DNA from: an uncultured Clostridia bacterium
Lineage (GTDB): Bacteria > Bacillota > Clostridia > Christensenellales > Borkfalkiaceae
DNA length: 64,000 nucleotides
Reading direction: 5' to 3'
NCBI GenBank assembly: GCA_947624445.1
Contig: CANQKF010000006.1
Location: 1-64,000 of the forward strand
Part shown: in pieces, positions 61,622 to 64,000 of the stretch
Layout: each line of letters begins with the position of its first letter
How positions within the stretch are numbered: position 1 is the first letter of the stretch
Program-made: the position numbers and the translations under genes
Notes under the pieces: model-generated
The model's database searches: none
The model's input: only the letters and a program-made list of their open reading frames with translations
What the model was told of the DNA's origin: nothing

Positions 61622-62941
61622 ATGGACGACGAAAAAACGCCCGCGGATCCGGCGGACGACGGCGCCCCGAGGGGCGCGGGCAAGAAACCAAGGTACGCGC
61701 TCATTGCGGCGGGCAGTCTCGCGCTCGCCGTGATTTTCTTTTTGGCGGGCTGGACGGCGCGCTGGTATACCATCGACGGCCGTGCGCGCGCCCTGCTCTG
61801 GGCCGTCGAAACGGCGCAGAAGAATTACTACAAAGCGGTGGCGGACGACGATCTCTATGAGACCTTCTTCGACGGGCTCTCCCTCGATCCCTACTCCGAG
61901 TACTACACCAAGGAGGAATATGCGGCGGTCAGCCGCGCGCAGAGCGGCGAAGGCGCCGACGCGGGGCTCACGCTCACGAGCGAGGCGGACGGCAAGATCC
62001 GCGTCTTTCGCACCCGCGGGAATTCTCCCTCCGAGCGGGCGGGCATCCGCGCGGGGATGTACGTCCACGCCTTCGGGGCGTCCGAAGAGACGCTCGCGGA
62101 AGGAGATACCGATGCGCTCCTTGCGTTCGTCGCGGCGACGGAGGGGGATTTCGTGCTCCGCTGCGGCTTCGATCCCGCGGGCGCAGACGCAAAGAACTAC
62201 ACCGTATGGCGGGCAAATTACCGCATCGCGGCTTGCCTGTACCGCGACGGCGAACAGGCCCTGCGCTATCTCGCCGCGGAAAAAACGACCTATGCGGCGC
62301 CCATCGGCGCGCTGGAAGGATTGCCCGAGCATGCGGCGTATCTCCGCATCGACGAATTTTTCGGCACGGCGGCGGACGAGGTGGCGTACTTCCTCGGGTA
62401 CATGACGGAACGCGGAAAGGATGAGCTCATCCTCGACCTCAGGAGCAACGGAGGGGGGTACCTGCATGTATTTCAGGAGATCGCGCAGTACTTTTTGCGC
62501 GACGCGGAGGAGACGATGCCCGTCGTGGCGACGGCGCGCTACCGCGACGGACGCGAGGAGCGCTACCATGCCCGCAACCGCTTCGCGGAGTACTTTTCCG
62601 AAGGCGTGACCATCCGCCTGCTCGCCGACGAACGCACGGCCTCCGCCTCGGAGTGCCTCATCGGCGCGCTCGTCTCCTACGGCGCCCTGCCCTACGAAAA
62701 CATCTATCTGCGCAAGGGGACCGAGGCGCGCACCTACGGCAAGGGCGTCATGCAGTCCTCCTTCACCGATCCCGCGGGGAACGTGCTCAAACTCACCGTC
62801 GCCGAGATCTTCTGGCCCGACGGCACGAGCATCCATGGGCGGGGCGTGCGGGAAGAGGACGGCGCGGTCGCGATCGAAGCCCCCCTTCTGCCCTCGGAGG
62901 AGGACGTATTTTTGACGCAGGTCCTCGCGTCGCTCGCCTAA
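61622..62941 (+). CDS. S41 family C-terminal processing peptidase, membrane-anchored
   Basis: N-terminal TM; PDZ; DELILDLRSNGGGYL; catalytic Ser in ERTASASECL and Lys in RTYGKGVMQ. Confidence 0.92.
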   Translation: MDDEKTPADPADDGAPRGAGKKPRYALIAAGSLALAVIFFLAGWTARWYTIDGRARALLWAVETAQKNYYKAVADDDLYETFFDGLSLDPYSEYYTKEEYAAVSRAQSGEGADAGLTLTSEADGKIRVFRTRGNSPSERAGIRAGMYVHAFGASEETLAEGDTDALLAFVAATEGDFVLRCGFDPAGADAKNYTVWRANYRIAACLYRDGEQALRYLAAEKTTYAAPIGALEGLPEHAAYLRIDEFFGTAADEVAYFLGYMTERGKDELILDLRSNGGGYLHVFQEIAQYFLRDAEETMPVVATARYRDGREERYHARNRFAEYFSEGVTIRLLADERTASASECLIGALVSYGALPYENIYLRKGTEARTYGKGVMQSSFTDPAGNVLKLTVAEIFWPDGTSIHGRGVREEDGAVAIEAPLLPSEEDVFLTQVLASLA

Positions 62942-63189
62942 CCCATCATCCGCGCGAGATAGCGCTCGAGCACGTTCGCGTCGCCCGTCTGTTCGGGCGG
63001 CGCGCTTTTTTGCGCGCGGTCGGCGGGCGATTCGGGCGATTCGGGTTGCGCCGCGGTTGCCGCTCCGCAAAAGGTGCGGATGAGCTCGCGGTTCTCGCGG
63101 TAAAAGCCGAGAAAATTCTGCAATTTTTCCTTGAAAGCGGGGTCGCTCCCGAACATCAGCAGTAGAAACAACACGAGCGTCGTATCCAT
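62938..63189 (-). CDS. Small hypothetical protein with N-terminal hydrophobic segment
   Basis: MDTTLVLFLLLMFGSDPAFKEKLQNFLGFYRENRELIRTF...; convergent with the S41 gene. Confidence 0.5.
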   Translation of the reverse strand: MDTTLVLFLLLMFGSDPAFKEKLQNFLGFYRENRELIRTFCGAATAAQPESPESPADRAQKSAPPEQTGDANVLERYLARMMG

Positions 63190-63252
63190 GCGATATCGTA
63201 TGCGCCGCACACCCATCGGTGTGCGGCGCATACATTGAAGAGAGGTGCCGAT

Positions 63253-63516
63253 ATGGATGATTTCGCAAGCTATACTCCGAAAGAAAAGACGGACGAAGCA
63301 TGGATCGAAGCGGCGCAGAAAGTCGCCGCCTCCTGCCGCGGAAAGGGGGAAGCCGACCTGCTCCGCGAGATCTACGCCCGCGCCGCGGAGGGCAAGAAGA
63401 ACGGGACGCTCACGAACGAGCAGATCGACCGCTTCTGCGCCCAACTCGCGCCCATGCTCGACGGCGCAAAGCGCAAGCGGCTCAAAAAGCTCGCCGAAGA
63501 GCTCAAGCGGATGTAG
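63253..63516 (+). CDS. Small conserved hypothetical helical protein
   Basis: 87 aa, MDDFASYTPKEKTDEAWIEAAQKVAASCRGKGEADLLREIYARAAEGKKNGTLTNEQIDRFCAQL; RBS agaggtg. Confidence 0.6.
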   Translation: MDDFASYTPKEKTDEAWIEAAQKVAASCRGKGEADLLREIYARAAEGKKNGTLTNEQIDRFCAQLAPMLDGAKRKRLKKLAEELKRM

Positions 63517-64000
63517 TCAGATCTTCTTGAGCGCCTGCACGAGGGCGTTGACCTCCCGCATCGTCTGGAAGGGGGAGAAGGAGGCGCGCACGAGCCCGTC
63601 GGGGAAGGTCCCGAGGGCGCGATGGGCGAGCGGGGCGCAGTGCAGGCCGCCGCGGACGGCGACATCGAAGCGCTCCGAGAGGATCCCCGCGACCTCTTCG
63701 GAGGGGGACGTATGGTGATAAAACGCCGCTATACCGCACGGATTGGGGGCAAAAACGGGCGTGTAATCTTTGAGCGCGGAGAGCGCGGAAAACAGCGCCG
63801 AGGTGAGCTGCAAGAGGTTCTTCGCGCCCTCGGCCCGCCGTGTCTTGACGAGCAGCGCCCCCTCGAACAGGGAGCAGATCGCGGGATAGGAGAGCGTCCC
63901 CGCCTCGAGGCGGTCTGGAAGATAGGAAGGCATCGCGGGATTGAAACTCTCGCTGCCCGTCCCCCCGAACAGGATCGGCTCGGGTTCGCACCGCTCGGAA
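63517..64000 (-). CDS. Aminotransferase class V / cysteine desulfurase family protein, C-terminal part, truncated by window end
   Basis: ILFGGTGSESFNPAMPSYLPDRLEAGTLSYPAICSL; RFDVAVRGGLHCAPLAHRALGTFPDGLVRASFSPFQT. Confidence 0.88.
   Translation of the reverse strand, partial: SERCEPEPILFGGTGSESFNPAMPSYLPDRLEAGTLSYPAICSLFEGALLVKTRRAEGAKNLLQLTSALFSALSALKDYTPVFAPNPCGIAAFYHHTSPSEEVAGILSERFDVAVRGGLHCAPLAHRALGTFPDGLVRASFSPFQTMREVNALVQALKKI

Overview
High-GC genomic window, most likely chromosomal DNA of an anaerobic Firmicute/Clostridia-type bacterium. About 40 protein-coding genes are supported; I saw no rRNA, tRNA or CRISPR array. Housekeeping blocks: lon-engB, plsX-rnc-smc-ftsY, ylxM-ffh-rpsP-khpA, pgi, cysK, rqcH-like, tig-clpP-clpX. 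Accessory or envelope blocks: a 2491-aa subtilase with BspA-like leucine-rich repeats, followed by a lipoprotein and a complete oligopeptide ABC transporter with unusual subunit architectures; large lipoproteins; a SpoVB-like flippase; a His-rich heavy-metal exporter; a G1PDH-like/HAD pair; and a partner-switching sigma-factor locus. The left edge holds the 3' end of a low-GC serine recombinase, the probable end of an integrated element. The best candidates for undescribed biology are: (1) a dispersed ~31-nt motif (approx. CCGTGCGAGGGTTTTATCCACTACATCCCCC) found mostly 5-60 nt downstream of stop codons (smc, ftsY, ffh, pgi, clpX) and at other intergenic sites; (2) a 1.5-kb regulator/membrane-protein cassette bounded by two identical 37-bp terminator hairpins, one of which also supplies the -35 box of the ylxM-ffh promoter; (3) an RsbV/RsbW/sigma module in which the RsbW-position protein has lost its ATP-binding boxes and a canonical kinase lies downstream of sigma; (4) an OppF ATPase with an N-terminal two-TM domain. 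All calls come from reading the sequence and supplied translations; no database search was run.
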